Source of the DNA: Eretmocerus hayati
Lineage: Eukaryota; Arthropoda; Insecta; Hymenoptera; Aphelinidae
Reading direction: 5' to 3'
DNA length: 64,000 nucleotides
Assembly (NCBI GenBank): GCA_029851415.1
Contig: CM056741.1
Location: forward strand, 65,896,282 to 65,960,281
Shown piece by piece: positions 10,440 to 22,592 of the stretch (position 1 is the stretch's first letter; the number at the start of each line of letters is the position of its first letter). The notes under the pieces are model-generated. The model worked only from the letters and a program-made list of their open reading frames with translations, did no database searches and was not told where the DNA came from. Both the position numbers and the translations under genes were made by a program.

Positions 10440-13054
10440 TGAGATGTCTGTGATGCTATGCAGAATGTTACTCTTCATAACAAGTTGTCTGGGCTCAAGA
10501 TTGACTCAGTGTCAAAACAATTTAACGTCGTATGTGACGATGATACAAGGGATGGAGAATCCTCGCAAATAAGCGAAAATCAAATGAGAAGATTTTTTGC
10601 ACTTAAATGTGATCCAGGCTGGTATGAACTGTGCCGAAAATGAGAAAGTGACAAATTTTCGATTGATGAGGCTGGAAGAAAGGAGTGCGACAGCGAACTA
10701 TTGAAATATTTTCTCTTTGTCGGATTTGGTGATTCTACTTTGGTTTTGAATCAATATCGAAATACAGTGCATGAAAACATTGGTAATGTTTTGGGCAACA
10801 AATGGTATTTCTGTACAAATTACTGTATATTTTAAAGTGAAATAAATCGTGATGAAAAGGATTTTAATAGTGTTAAGGTCCCCAGAAAAGCAGGCTGAAC
10901 ATTTAGAAGCCCACACCTTTCGTGTAATAAGTATTGAACTCCTATGACATAAGTTAGATATTCGTTCGACCAAACCAACTTTTCTTGGGCGTGAAAATGA
11001 ATTGCCAAGCAAACTAAATTGTTTGACTCCAACGCGAACAAGATTTTTATTCTTTTTGATATTTCAAAATAGAACAGCTGGGAATTGTTCTTCATTTTCA
11101 AAAATATGTTCTCAAATACAGATTAATTGAATTAAAAAGTCAAGGATGTGCTATCTGATTCTATTGTTTTTGAGCATCTTTTCGTGATTCACCTTATTCA
11201 CATCATCAAAGCAGGATCTTTTTATTGTTGTGGTGATTATAAAGTAGGAATTTTCTTGTTTTTTACCTATTCTATGGACTGGTAATGAAGATAAGAGATT
11301 GCATTTCTCATTATTTATTTTGAAATATATGAGCTTTATGCTTACGAGGATGAAAAGTTTACTTTCGTCCAAGATAGAAAAATTCCGATTTTAGAGAGAT
11401 ATGATGAAAAAGCCGCATGAAGAGGTCTTTCAAGATGAGTGTCACCTTGCAAATCCAACAGAAAATTAAGGCCCCTAAAGGGTCTGAGATGGGGGTCTTC
11501 TCTGGGTCATCCCCATTCTCAAAGCAGGTAAATGGCTTCTTATCTTTCCAAAATTGAGAGTAGATTCTCAACTTCTTAATACTTGAATTAGGCCTTCGAG
11601 TATCAAGTATGGATATCACTTTCCTTCGCCAAGATTGCAGGTGCGAATTTCTATATAATTTCTCATAATATGCGAATAATTTCCTCGATAATTTCTCATA
11701 AGCTTCGCACATGAACCTCATTATAATGAGATTGGCCTGTGGTTGTTATAGGGATTGTATGGATAGTCACTCGTCAATTCCGATGATTAGGAGTCAAAAG
11801 ATTGCGGATAAACAAGCTATCAGAAGATATGACTAGAAAGCTAAGCTTAACATACTGTGTTCTACATTTAGAATAGAGCAGACATGGACAATTTTATCAG
11901 TTTTCCCACTCTTTGCATTATAGATACAGATGGTACAAGCTTCCGTCTCAAGCGTTACTCAATATTTTCATTGCCGACTCTGATGTAGGAGGGCATATTC
12001 AAAGTGTGAGTCCGCAGTGATTATAGCCTGGAGTGATCGCAAATTCGCTCTGTGTATTATCAAAGGTATGAGTTTTGTAATATCCGTATAATCAGTGAAA
12101 ATCTGCCGTTCAATCTTCTCGCCAGTGCGACACTAGTACTCAATCGCATCCTGACATTTTTGTAATCTTGCAGTGATTTCATAGCTACCTTATCTATGGT
12201 TCTTTTTGGTAATATGCAAATCACTCCCATACATTGATACGAATTCAAACGGAGTCACAATATCGGCTCGTGGGTTTTCAAATAATTCATCTCATTTGGT
12301 ATTGATGAGCCGTGCCTATATGTGACAAAATTCGATAGCGATGGTCGACTCTCCTATTGTACGGCAAACCAGTGATTGATTGTGAATCTACTTCATCGAA
12401 GGTGCTGTCGAGCAGTACACATACCCAAGGTACAAATTTCTTCAAGATTGAGACAGTTTTCACAAGATCATTCAGAAATCTACTATTCAATAGGTGTTCC
12501 CCAACATCCAAAAATTTGATATCGACAAATGAAAAAATTTCCGAACACTCCCTGCGATTTTGAAAGAACTCCAGTTACTATTTCATCGACATTTATTGCA
12601 TTGAACCGAACTTTAAATGATAGAAATAATATGGATCATCCGTTTTACTTAAAAATGAGTCATGAGTGTACTTTTGACGATATTCTTGTTCTGCTTCATA
12701 TCAATGTACACGAAGCATAATAAGGTATCTGTTGATACAAATTTTATCTTCCATATCTGTGATATAATTAGATCTTTAAAAAGCAAAACAACTTAACAAG
12801 TTCAATCCCCGATCAGGAATTTCATCATTACTGATTTTTCATACTTCACGAGTTGCTCATTCACTAACGATCAAATGCGACTTCTCTGTAATATTTTCAA
12901 CCAGTATTTTACATCAAGTCATATCAGAATATCCCATGTTCGATATAGTTTTGACTCAGTTGATGAAACCTCTGAGTTCTGATATAGTTTTCTTAGTTTA
13001 GTCCAAATTAGATGTGAATCTGATGAAAGAAAAGTTTTGCTGAGGATCCAAGCC
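10440..13054. other. Intergenic region between genes A and B
   Basis: No CRAL-TRIO relics and no strong TIR element were found. It must hold the gene A 3' end and the gene B promoter and leader, but I cannot place a TATA/initiator pair. Confidence 0.35.
10841..10846 (+). terminator. Candidate polyadenylation signal, gene A
   Basis: AATAAA about 400 nt after the gene A stop codon, the first canonical hexamer I noticed downstream. Confidence 0.4.
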
Positions 13055-13238
13055 ATGAGTACTGAACGATTGAAAGAGAAATTGAACTCATTTCCGAAAC
13101 TCTCTGTTGGCGGAGCCGAACTCACTATTGATTTTGACGACCTTGATGACTTCCACACGGAAAAAGCAAGAAAGGAGTTGCGGGAAACTCCGGAGGTAGT
13201 AGAAGACGCCTTCAAAGTTCTTTGTGATTTGCTAGCAG
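13055..13238 (+). CDS. Gene B exon 1 (residues 1-61, phase-1 end)
   Basis: ATG (MSTERLKEKLNSFPKL) to donor CAG|GTAACT. It aligns with gene A exon 1 from about residue 13 onward and shares DFHTEKARKELRETPE. I chose ATG 13055; an in-frame TTG at 13037 is not a plausible eukaryotic start. Confidence 0.9.
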
Positions 13239-16200
13239 GTAACTTTTCCTCAGCTGTTTTCCTATCTATATAGTATCAAGTTGAAGGGGTGCATCAAAAT
13301 TTGAGACTATTTTCCGGAAAGTGCTCAAGAATCCACAGCTATTATGCACCTAAGTCGGCTTTTGCGTTTATTAGGATGTTCATAATCGAGCTTATACTCA
13401 TTTTTCGATCAGCTATCTCCATGAAGCAGTATTTATCCCAAAAATTTAGAAATTATTTCATCAATAATTCACCTTTTACTCTGCGTGACATAACAACTAT
13501 GACATAATGACATAGCCATGTTCATTCTGGATGAATTCCATTAAAAAATGACACATGAAAAATAGTGATGCTTCGGATCGGTTTCTCGTGGTTTTGATTC
13601 GATTTTGTGGTCCAAAATATGAAGTGTCCACCCACTGGGAGGTCCTAAAAAAATTTCGGAGTCACCTGCGGGACTATTACAGTTACGCTTTCTGATTCCA
13701 TGAGAGCATCAAAATCATGATCTTTTTTCACTAAATTGCATATAGCTCGAGTTTGGATCAAGATAATGCACCATTCAGAAGATCTTGAAAGAACCTATCG
13801 AAAATAACCTTGAAAATTTCCGTTTAGCCATTTCAGGCTCTGATCAGGCAAAATCCGGAAAAATCAGGCTAGCCAGGTAATCTCTAAAAGCAATTTTTTT
13901 TAACTTTTCAAAAATACGATTCCTCGTGCAAAATTGCGCGATCCTCGCAACGGAACTGGTCCCAAGTCGTTTCTTACTGTTTTATGCGATTTTTGGTCAA
14001 TTTTCTGATTTTTTATTCTTTGACCAATCAGAAAACATAAACAGAGATTTCTGCGGCCGAATCTCGAAGTAGTTCCATTCGAAAGTTGAGGAAATTTTCT
14101 TCAAAATAAACTCTTGCAGAAGTCAATTTCATGTCCCCAGTCAGTAACTACGTCATTTTGATTGAAGAAGAAGGATGACCAGGGCTGGAGAGCTGACCTA
14201 TCTATCCTGTTGTCTTGCACGCAAGCTGTCAGTGGTGTTGATAATAATCTTGATGTCTAAAGAATCGTGTAGCTTCAGTTTCAGTCGATCAAATTGAGTT
14301 CCGCAAGTGGGCATCTTCACGGAAATTTCCTCAGCTTTCGATTGAAACTACTTTGAAATTCGGTAAACTCCGCGCATGCGCAGAAATCTCTGTTTTGTGA
14401 TTGGTCCGGGAATGAAAAATTGGAAGATTGACCAAAATACGCCGCTAAAAGAGATTAGCTAATGCTTCCTCTTAGCGAAATAGTCTTAGATGATCACTCA
14501 AACTAATGATAAATTTGGGAAACTGATCAAATTCCAAAATCATGATTCGAATTCCCACAAAATAGGGTAATTTTCCTTATGGTCCAGTTCACTTCATTCT
14601 CACCCCATATTATCCCCTATCCTATCACAAATTGCGATTGTGCGATTGATCGATTAATTTCTCGAAAGCATCGAATTCGTAGTGCAGCTACGTTCACGTT
14701 GGTGAGATCTAATGTCCATATTTTTAGAGTCGAGAGCTATCGACCACTGCTAAGATGTCACATTCGACCATCTTGGATTGTTTCGTGTGTCGGCATGGAG
14801 ACTATAAAAAGGTTACTATAGCCTCCATGTGTGTCGGTATCACAGGTCGCGACCACGCGGACGTACACCAAACAAGTATGTCTGGTTGCCTGTTTTCAGG
14901 ATCATTCGATAATGGTTCGAATTAGTAGTTGATAGACGACTTTTATTATCTTAAGCAGTCTTATTACGAGCTGCCCCCCCCCCCCCATTATTTGTGATAG
15001 ATATATGGGCTATTCCGCAAAAACTATTAAAATGTTTTGAGCTGACATTCTCGAACGATGTAAGATAAGTTCAAACCAAAAATTGATTCATCAGCTCCCA
15101 TCAGAAATAAAAGCTATAGAAAGGAATCTAAATGGTGAGTTGATGAAGTCTGTTGAAGTTGGCTATTGAATGTATGGGTTTTTCAATCCAATGAAAAATC
15201 CATATCTCCCAATGGTCATCATGTAGAATTGAGATGAAAGTCATCAGTGTAAATTTGGTAGAAGTATGTAGTGGTTCAGATGAGCTTTGATTTAATATCA
15301 TGACATGCTAATTCCTGAGAGTTATAATAATTGCAAATTATTCGCCATGTATTCGAGGATTGAGAATCTCATCTGTGTTCCGGGAGAAACTATATTCCAT
15401 ATAAATGAATTCTGAAATCGAGAAATTGGCAGTGGTATTTGTATAGAGGAAGGTGACTGTGGATCGGTGTAATTCGTAAAAATATTCTTTTGTTCAGAAA
15501 ATAACCGATAAACCGAAAGAAATCCGCGCGCTTGCGCGCGGTGAATACCTAGTACACATATATAACATGCAAAACAATCGTTTGGTTGAGGCGGAGTTTT
15601 GATACAGTTGGTTCATAGATGATGGAAATGAAATCCTTCAAGGAAATTTTGATTTTTAGAAGGAAAATTGGATTCTAATCGGGCTCGAACGTAGTTGAAT
15701 CAAATTCGGTTTCAACTATATGATGTAGAATGCTGGAAAAGCATCTCTCTAGTTTATTGAAAGATGGATAGATTAGTTGTAGAGGGTGATATGACAAGAA
15801 AATTAGTTTCAGTTGAAATGTTTTCATTACTTTTTGAGTTATTTTGACGAGATTCGATTTTGGAGGGATACAGATGACCTACACTGGGATTTTTTTGCAA
15901 AATATTTCGTCTGGTTGAGGCAAAATTTTAACATAGTTGGTATAAAGATGATAAAAATGAAGTCTTTGGAAATTTTTTTGATTTTTCGAGAATAAATTGA
16001 ATTTTGACTGTATTAAAACGAACTTTGGAAAAATTCGGTATCAACCAATCGATTCAGAATGACGGAAAAGTATCAACTTTGTTTATCAAAATTTGAATGG
16101 ATTAGTTTGTGGGGGAGATATGAGGAAAGTATGAATATCGAAAAAAATATTTTTCTATATTTTGAGTTATTTTTTTGAGGAATCTAGTTAGGGAGATTTG

Positions 16201-19200
16201 GGCTATTTAAAGTGAGGTTTCTTTAGCAAAGTCTGTGACTAGGTTGAAAGGAAATTTCGATACAATTGGTTTCAATATGCTCAAAATGAAGTTTTTGTTG
16301 AAAATCTTCGTTTTTTGTTGAAAATTGAGGTTTATGGAGATTAAATGGAATTTCGGTATCAACCAATCAATAAATCAAGACACAAAAAAACCATAGCGTA
16401 GGTAACCCGAATTGCTGAAAGATCAAAATAGAAAAGGATATTTTACTATGAAATTAAACGATTTTAGCGATTTTACTTCAAAAAATCTCTAAACTGATTT
16501 CGATTCGGAGAGGAGAGCAGCCAAATCATTGGTCTCATCTCTATTAAGTGATTCTCTATAACTCCTAGAAAAGCAAAAATAGATAGACGGGAGTGTAGGA
16601 GAGAAAGCGTGGCGCAAAAAAGACAACACACATACACAAGGGACGGAGAGATGATTCCATGGAATATTTTGGAGGATTTTAGGGGAAAAAGTGTTACTTG
16701 GAATCGTTAGATTTTGTCGAGAGGAACAAGATGGTTGAAGCATTTTTGTAATAAGAGGAATTTCGTTGGAGAAAATTTTGGATTGAATGGAAAAATTGAT
16801 CAAGGATTTACTGGGTTAAAAACAAAGCTTTCTTTTTAGAGAGAGGAAAACGCATAAAACAGTAAAAAAAAACCACTTTGGACTAGTTTTATCGCAAGAA
16901 TCGTGCAATCTCGCATGAGAAATCATGTTTTTGAGAACTCAAAAAAATTGCTTATTGAGATTATCAGGCTACCCTATTTTTCCGGGCTTTGCCTAATCAG
17001 AACCTGTAATAGCTAAACAAAAATCTTCAAGGTCATTCTCGATAGGTTTTTTCAAGATCTTTCGAATGGTGCAAACTAAGTCGCGTTATCTCGAGTTTTA
17101 CTCGAGATATATCGAATTTAGTAAAAAATAATCACAATTTTGATGCTCTGGTGGAATCAAAAAGCGAAATAGAAATAGCTCCGCAGGTGACTCCGAAATT
17201 TTTTTGGGACCTCCCAGTGAGTGGAAACTTCAACTTTAAATTTCGGACCACAGAATCGAATCAAAACCACGAGAAACTGATCCGAGACATCACTATTTTT
17301 CATGTGTCATTTTTAATGGAATACCTCTGCTCAAGATGAAGTATATTTGACGAATTCCTGCGTAGTAATTCAAGACATAGAAATTGATGACGAGATTGTT
17401 CCGGAATCTTACATTGGATATCAAGTTCCCTTCTACACTAAGAATATGTCGTCATCTTTAGAATCACGTGGTCCCGGAAGTTGAAATTAACCTTGAAGCA
17501 AATAATTCTCAGAAATTATTCCTCTGGCTCCGGAAAGTACCAATATTGAGGGCCTTAAATCACGGTCTCAAAAAATGTTTAATGGAAACCTCTTTAACAC
17601 GTCTATTGCGACGAGTTCCAACGGTGGGACCCGTCGCACACAGAATAAGAATTGCGATTTTCAGCGTCACAGTGTACGTGAAATCATGAATCAGTGACTA
17701 TTGATACAAAATTACTGACACATTTAGGAATGACCGATCTTCGCAGCGAGGCATTGTTTCAAATCCGAGCTATTCATACAAAAGTGATAATAGTGAATGT
17801 AAAAGAGCAGAAACTGTGTACCTACCGGGCATTGATCACTATTTTTTTGCATGCTGAGAGAAAAAAAGGGCTCAAACTCGGACACAAAGAATCATGCAAA
17901 AATTAGTTCCCTGCAGAATAGGCGTTCAGAATGTATTTATAAGTTGTCTTTGGAGTAAGGTAAAACTAGGGGTACCGGGACACCGACAATGGCGATTTCC
18001 ACTTTGGACTATCAAAGATGAACTTATTATGTTCCGATCATGAAATTTTTTTCTCTTACCTATAACTACACTATTCACCTTCATGAATCAAGGAGAAAAA
18101 TGGCCAAAGATGTGCCAAAATTATCACAAAAGCCAATTTTTTGGAGACCTGATTTGGCCCAATACTGGGACACGATTTGTGGTTTGACCTAGTACTAGGA
18201 CGGTCAAATGTACCACTACTGGGACAGGACACGTTGTTTCGGATTGTACATTGGAAATTTCATCAGAGTTACATACAAATATTGAGAATTACCATGGGCT
18301 ATCACATTTTTGACAATTATTTGTTGTTAGTTTAGTCATTAGGCTAAAAACAATCCAGCAATTAACAACAAACAATTCGTCCCAGTACTGGGTTACTCCA
18401 CTTCTCCACCGCTTGGTGAAGCCGGACGCGCCGCGTCCTAGTAATGGGTGAGAATTCAATATATACGATGGTGAACTAGGACACGATTCTTGGCCACACA
18501 GTATACCATTTTCTAGTTAATTTTTTTTCGGTATCTAATCATTGCCACAGCTTGCCCAAAATTTGGTACGTGATTGGAATTACTCTTAAGAACACTCAAA
18601 GATTTTTTGATACAATATTAGATCACACACCTCTCTGCTAATAAGGAGGGAATATAATGTCCCAGAATCGATCGACTTTGGTATGGTGTCCCGGTACCCC
18701 TAGTTTTACCTTAGTCTTGAAAAATAAACCGTCAACGCTCAATCATCATGCACATTGCACACGGACTGTCGTAATGTGAACGTACAAAAATGTTGTGAAG
18801 ATCGTATAACTGGATTTTGCGTAATTCGCGCACCACCGCTGATGTCATGCACAAATTTTTATTTATGCCCTGGAAATATTATCCATCAAAATTGTAATAT
18901 TTCAATGAACCGAAGCGTTAAGCTTTTACCGTCATATCATACGATCAGTAAACAAAACTAATAATTTCTCTCGTAATTTTGCGATGGAATGCAAAGAGGG
19001 GAATGAAAGATTCTGCATTTGAAATTTCAATATCTTCCAGATGAGGGAGAGCTGTATGTACCATTAGAAAAAGAATTCTTACAAAGATTTCTTAGGAAAT
19101 GTAAGTGGTATCCGAAAAGTGCGCTCAAAGTGGTAAGTTACCTTTTTTCTAATTTACTGTGTAATTTACGTCTTCACGATTCTTCACTTTTTATTCTATT

Positions 19201-22200
19201 TAAAAGAGCTTCTGATGGAGATCTTACTTGTTGTATAATTCATGCTGAAGAGGCATTCCTTCACCAATGAATTACCATGCCATTAAATTTTTCAGATAAA
19301 AAACTTTTACAAGTATCAAAAAAACCATCCAGAATTTTTCGAAAACCTAATCCCAAGTAACGAGCGAGCCATTTATACATCAGGAGTTCTCACTCCACTG
19401 CCTCACCGTACAGCGGATGGTGTGAGAGTCGTTGTTATCGAGAATGGTCGCAAGTGGAACCCTAAAAAAGTAACGCTCAATCAGATTGTGAGAGGATCAA
19501 TGGCAGCATTAGAATTGGCAATGCTCGAGCCCAAGACACAGGTAACTTTGTTAATTGAATGATCTGAGTTCAAAGAATCAACTTGCCGCATTTTAAATCT
19601 CCGAATCATAGATAGAGCCAAAGTCATGTACCAGTACATCATAATACGGTCATTCGCGTAAGGAGCTTTCCTATTTGAATCTACAAAAGCATAAAATGTA
19701 AATTGGAGAGAATTTAGATCGACCAACAATCGAATGTATTGGTCTGACAAACAAGAATGGAACGAAGAAATGAGTGTAAAATAAATTAACTACCAGCGTT
19801 TGACACACATATTCATAAAATGAGAATCTCAACATTTTCATCGGACAATTTAGAGAAATAATATATTTGAGTAATTTCATGTGAGTAACTTCCTTCCTGG
19901 ATCTCAAAGTACGTTCCATACCTATTTAGACGAGGGTCTTTTATGTACTCGTTTAGTGGCTCACTCTACGACCTTGCGCTGCACGCGCTGCGCTGGATTT
20001 GGTGGTTGAGAATTCACCCGTGAATATAGGGATGGATGAGGGACTTAATATGAGATTGGTGAGTGATGATTTCCGGGTGACATGACAGGATCAGAAAACC
20101 CAAGTTATTAATTCATGTTTTTTCATAAATAAATTGGTTTCAAATATTAGCGGTGTTCGCTCGGATCTTTTCGGAAAAAAATTCAGGCTAAGCAACATTT
20201 TCTCGATTCAGTATCCGGATTGGTGACCACGCATCTTAATTTGCGAAGCTTCTAACTTTTTTGGGATTAGGAACTATAGCCATACGCAAGATGAGCTTTC
20301 ACTAATCCGGATTATGATTTGCAAAAAACGTTGCGTTGATTTTTGACAAAAAAAGCTAGCGTGGCCACCACTAATGTTTTTCTCTGTTTGTTCATGAAAA
20401 AACAGGATAAAACTTGTTTTTCTGGCCCAAAAATGTCGTCCGGGCACCTGACGGATGTCGTGGACCCCGCATCATACCCATGAGGCAGCTTTGTGCGAGC
20501 TAAGGGTAGCAGCCCCAGCCGAGTGGTCACCAATCCGGATACTCAATCGTAAAGACGTTGCTTAACGTGGATTCTAGACCACAAAGGCTCTCAGTGCTGC
20601 CGCCGTCGTTCATTTCTATTATTCGTTCTCGAATAAACATAAATAAACTCGTTTTCCTGATCCTGTGGTGCATGTCACTCAGAGACCACCACCTATTCAT
20701 CAAATCTTGGAAACATGTTCGAGGGTGAATTTTCAATCGACAAATCCAGCGCAGCGCGCGCGCGCCTACCAGCGCGACTAGCGCGAGGTTGTATAGAGTG
20801 GTCCAGTGCTCATTTTGGTCCTATGAAGCTACGTTGGTTTTTGTTTTGCAATGAGGTTTGACACAACAGCAGCATAGCCACACAACAAGATGTGTTTATA
20901 CTCTCTCTCTCTCTGGATTGTAATTCTCGCCTCTTTGCTACCATAAGGTCTATGTAGTATAAGTTTTTGTGTCTTATTCTGCAAGTCGTATTTGAAACTC
21001 TTTTGTGTTTTTGAAAGTACCACAGCTCTTTGCGGTCGGCATTTTGATCATCACGATGACTTCTGGTAACGGCTCTTACTGATAAAGTTTTCCTCTTTGA
21101 TGGACAATCATTCGTTGACGTGGTATTTCAAGAAAAATTTTATGTCTTTGGTACTCAAATTTACAAAAAACGTCCCGGCGAGTGAAACCCATAACGGGCA
21201 TAATGTTAGTCTCCACAATCTAATCCACAGACCTCTGTCACAGTATCGCACAGGAATGAAACCAGATGAGATTTGCAATATCTCATGCCTAGATCAAATA
21301 GAGTACTTTCAAACTTTTCATTGGCTGGAAATATTTTTTTGAATTCCACAGGTTTCTGGAGTGAGGATCATAATTGACATGGAAGGTCTCAGTTTGAGTC
21401 AAGTAACCTATTTCACTCCGAGCTATGCTTCAGCGATTATAGAATTCATACGTACCTCTTTGCCTTGTCGTTTAAAAGGTGTGCACATCGTCAATCAGTC
21501 TTATGTGTTCAACATGGTGTTTGCTTTCTTCAAACCATTCATACAAGTGAGTCAGAAAAATTCGATTCACTTATGAAACATATCGAAATAGTATTTTTCG
21601 ATCCGAGGTCGGGAAGTTTGGTTTTGTTTTTCGAGTGATTGTTTTCAGCCCGAGCTCTGGCGAGGGTCGGAATTAGTGCGGGTAAAGCAAAAAAACCTTC
21701 ACGCCCGAGTATCGAAATACGTTTTTCGATCGACTGGGAGTCAAGAGAACGAGAACTGCTGTGCGTAAAATAGAGATTTACACACAGTCGATCGAGAAAA
21801 AAAAACTGAATTCGTCGGTGTGCCAGCGAGCTTAGATTCTCAACGACATGAATCATGCATGATGGTTCTTGATTCGACTTTTTACCTTATGTGGCACCAT
21901 GCAAAATTTTTGGTATGAGTTCTCTTTCTCCCAAGTTGGGCTGGAATAAGATAAAACGATGCCTCCAAACATCCAAGAAAGTGAAAATTCCAATAATTCA
22001 TTAGATGTTCCGACAAAGAGAAGATATCTTGACAAATGGAATTTTGAAGCTGATGCCGATCAAGAATATGATATTGCCACAAAAACATCGAGTATAAAAG
22101 TGACTTGTCGGGCATATTCCATGAATTTTTCCATTTCAATCAATATTACCATACTTTTCTCGTTATGTAATAATCTCATTTGATGGGAACTCTGCAAACC

Positions 22201-22514
22201 TCTAAAATGTTTTCTTACACTATTCAGGGAAAGATGCGCGAAAGGCTTTACTTTCATGGTAAAGACAAAGCATCAATCTTATCTTATATTGACAAAAAGA
22301 CTTTACCGAAGAAATATGGAGGGGAATTCGATTTTCCTGAAGAACCACTCGGAGAGTCATTTTATGAAAATGCATGCCTTTACGATGAATACTTTGAAGG
22401 TAAGAAAAAAGTTAAAGAACTTGATTGTACCTTTGGTTAAATATTCATATGTTACAAATCTTGTCTTGACTTTTTTCAGAGATAGGTCGATATGGATACG
22501 TGTCAAAAGTTTGA
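13055..22514 (+). CDS. Gene B: CRAL-TRIO domain lipid-transfer protein, tandem paralogue of gene A, 6 exons
   Basis: Spliced coding sequence: 13055-13238, 19041-19132, 19296-19541, 21352-21546, 22228-22399, 22480-22514; 924 nt, 307 residues plus TGA. Domain layout matches gene A: CRAL-TRIO N (KELRETPEVVEDAFKVL, then FLRKCKWYPKSALKV) and CRAL-TRIO (VIENGRKWNP; GVRIIIDMEGLSLSQVTYF; GVHIVNQSYVFNMVFAFFKP; LPKKYGG). Exons 2-6 equal those of gene A in length and phase, so the two arose by tandem duplication. Exon 1 is 36 nt shorter at the N-terminus. It is probably a cytosolic carrier of a hydrophobic ligand, identity unknown. Introns 1, 3 and 4 have been enlarged by palindromic transposons, which explains the 9.5-kb span. 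It is convergent with gene C. Confidence 0.94.
13991..14438. repeat. Nested inverted repeat inside the 3.8-kb foldback
   Basis: Arms 13991-14101 and 14318-14438, opening TTTTGGTCAA and containing CAGAGATTTCTGCG and CGAAAG-TGAGGAAATTT in both arms. It abuts the left outer arm directly, suggesting one element inserted into another. Confidence 0.7.
14974..14986. repeat. Poly-C tract, 13 nt
   Basis: Homopolymer of 13 C. Two other 13-nt G tracts occur in the window. Confidence 0.9.
15585..16385 (+). repeat. Tandem repeat, 329-bp period
   Basis: GTTGAGG / GTTGAGG / GTTGAAA units start at 15585, 15914 and 16243, exactly 329 bp apart. Each continues GATACA(R)TTGGT and ATTCGGT(A/T)TCAAC. Unit three is truncated. 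The units are considerably diverged, but the spacing is conserved. Confidence 0.7.
17956..18713. mobile_element. 758-bp TIR element in gene B intron 1
   Basis: A perfect 29-bp terminal inverted repeat beginning TAAGGTAAAACTAGGGGTAC and ending GGGACACC. The outermost TA is probably the target duplication. The interior reiterates ACTGGGACA-like motifs on both strands. Non-autonomous Tc1/mariner-like MITE by structure. Confidence 0.85.
19041..19132 (+). CDS. Gene B exon 2
   Basis: Acceptor ATCTTCCAG and donor GTG|GTAAGT. It encodes DEGELYVPLEKEFLQRFLRK then CKWYPKSALKV. The 5.8-kb intron before it holds the 13535-17322 foldback, a 329-bp tandem repeat and the 17956-18713 element. Confidence 0.93.
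19296..19541 (+). CDS. Gene B exon 3
   Basis: Acceptor AATTTTTCAG and donor CAG|GTAACT, phase 0 at both ends. It encodes IKNFYKYQKNHPEFFENLIP and continues through VVVIENGRKWNPKKVTLNQI, the start of the lipid-binding fold. Confidence 0.94.
19956..20805. mobile_element. 850-bp foldback element in gene B intron 3
   Basis: Arms 19956-20240 and 20510-20805 pair along their length around a loop of about 270 bp. The ends read GTGGCTCACTCTAC and (inverted) CTGGACCACTCTAT, followed by CGCGCTG-rich palindromes. An inner stretch CCGGATTGGTGACCAC is identical in both arms. The ends are related to those at 31.96 and 32.76 kb. Confidence 0.8.
21352..21546 (+). CDS. Gene B exon 4
   Basis: Acceptor AATTCCACAG and donor CAA|GTGAGT. 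It encodes the CRAL-TRIO core strand IIIDMEGLSL and gate region GVHIVNQSYVFNMVFAFFKP. The donor lies only about 40 nt upstream of a TIR element. Confidence 0.95.
21587..21800 (+). mobile_element. Small TIR element, ATAGTATTTTTCGAT family, copy 1
   Basis: It starts AATAGTATTTTTCGAT and ends with an inverted CAGTCGATCGA. The body has GCCCGAGCTCTGGCGAGGGT and CACGCCCGAGTATCGAAATA. It lies in gene B intron 4. It matches 33139-33357 nearly throughout. Confidence 0.8.
22228..22399 (+). CDS. Gene B exon 5
   Basis: Acceptor ACTATTCAG and donor AAG|GTAAGA, phase-1 end. It encodes GKMRERLYFHGKDKAS then LPKKYGGEFDFPEEPLG, the closing segment of the CRAL-TRIO domain. Confidence 0.94.
22480..22514 (+). 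CDS. Gene B exon 6, 35-nt terminal micro-exon
   Basis: Acceptor ACTTTTTTCAG. In phase it reads E-IGRYGYVSKV-stop, closely matching the tail of gene A and the aromatic-Gly-Tyr tail common in this family. A transposon begins 79 nt after the stop. Confidence 0.87.
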
Positions 22515-22592
22515 AGAAGAGGGGCGTAGTGGTATATAGTTGGATATTCCTGGTGTTTTTTTCGAACATCCAATATTCAAAATGAATGAGCA

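Larger units (their letters stand above)
13535..17322. mobile_element. 3.8-kb foldback element in gene B intron 1
   Basis: Terminal inverted arms 13535-13988 and 16851-17322, about 460 bp, imperfect. The outer ends are ATTCCATTAAAAA and its inverse. The 2.9-kb interior contains a second inverted pair (13991-14101 with 14318-14438), a poly-C tract and a 329-bp tandem repeat. No transposase frame is seen. Confidence 0.75.

Noticed and set aside
15520..16380. Spaced similar segments considered as a CRISPR-like array
   Set aside because: The 329-bp units are contiguous diverged tandem copies without spacers, in a eukaryotic intron.
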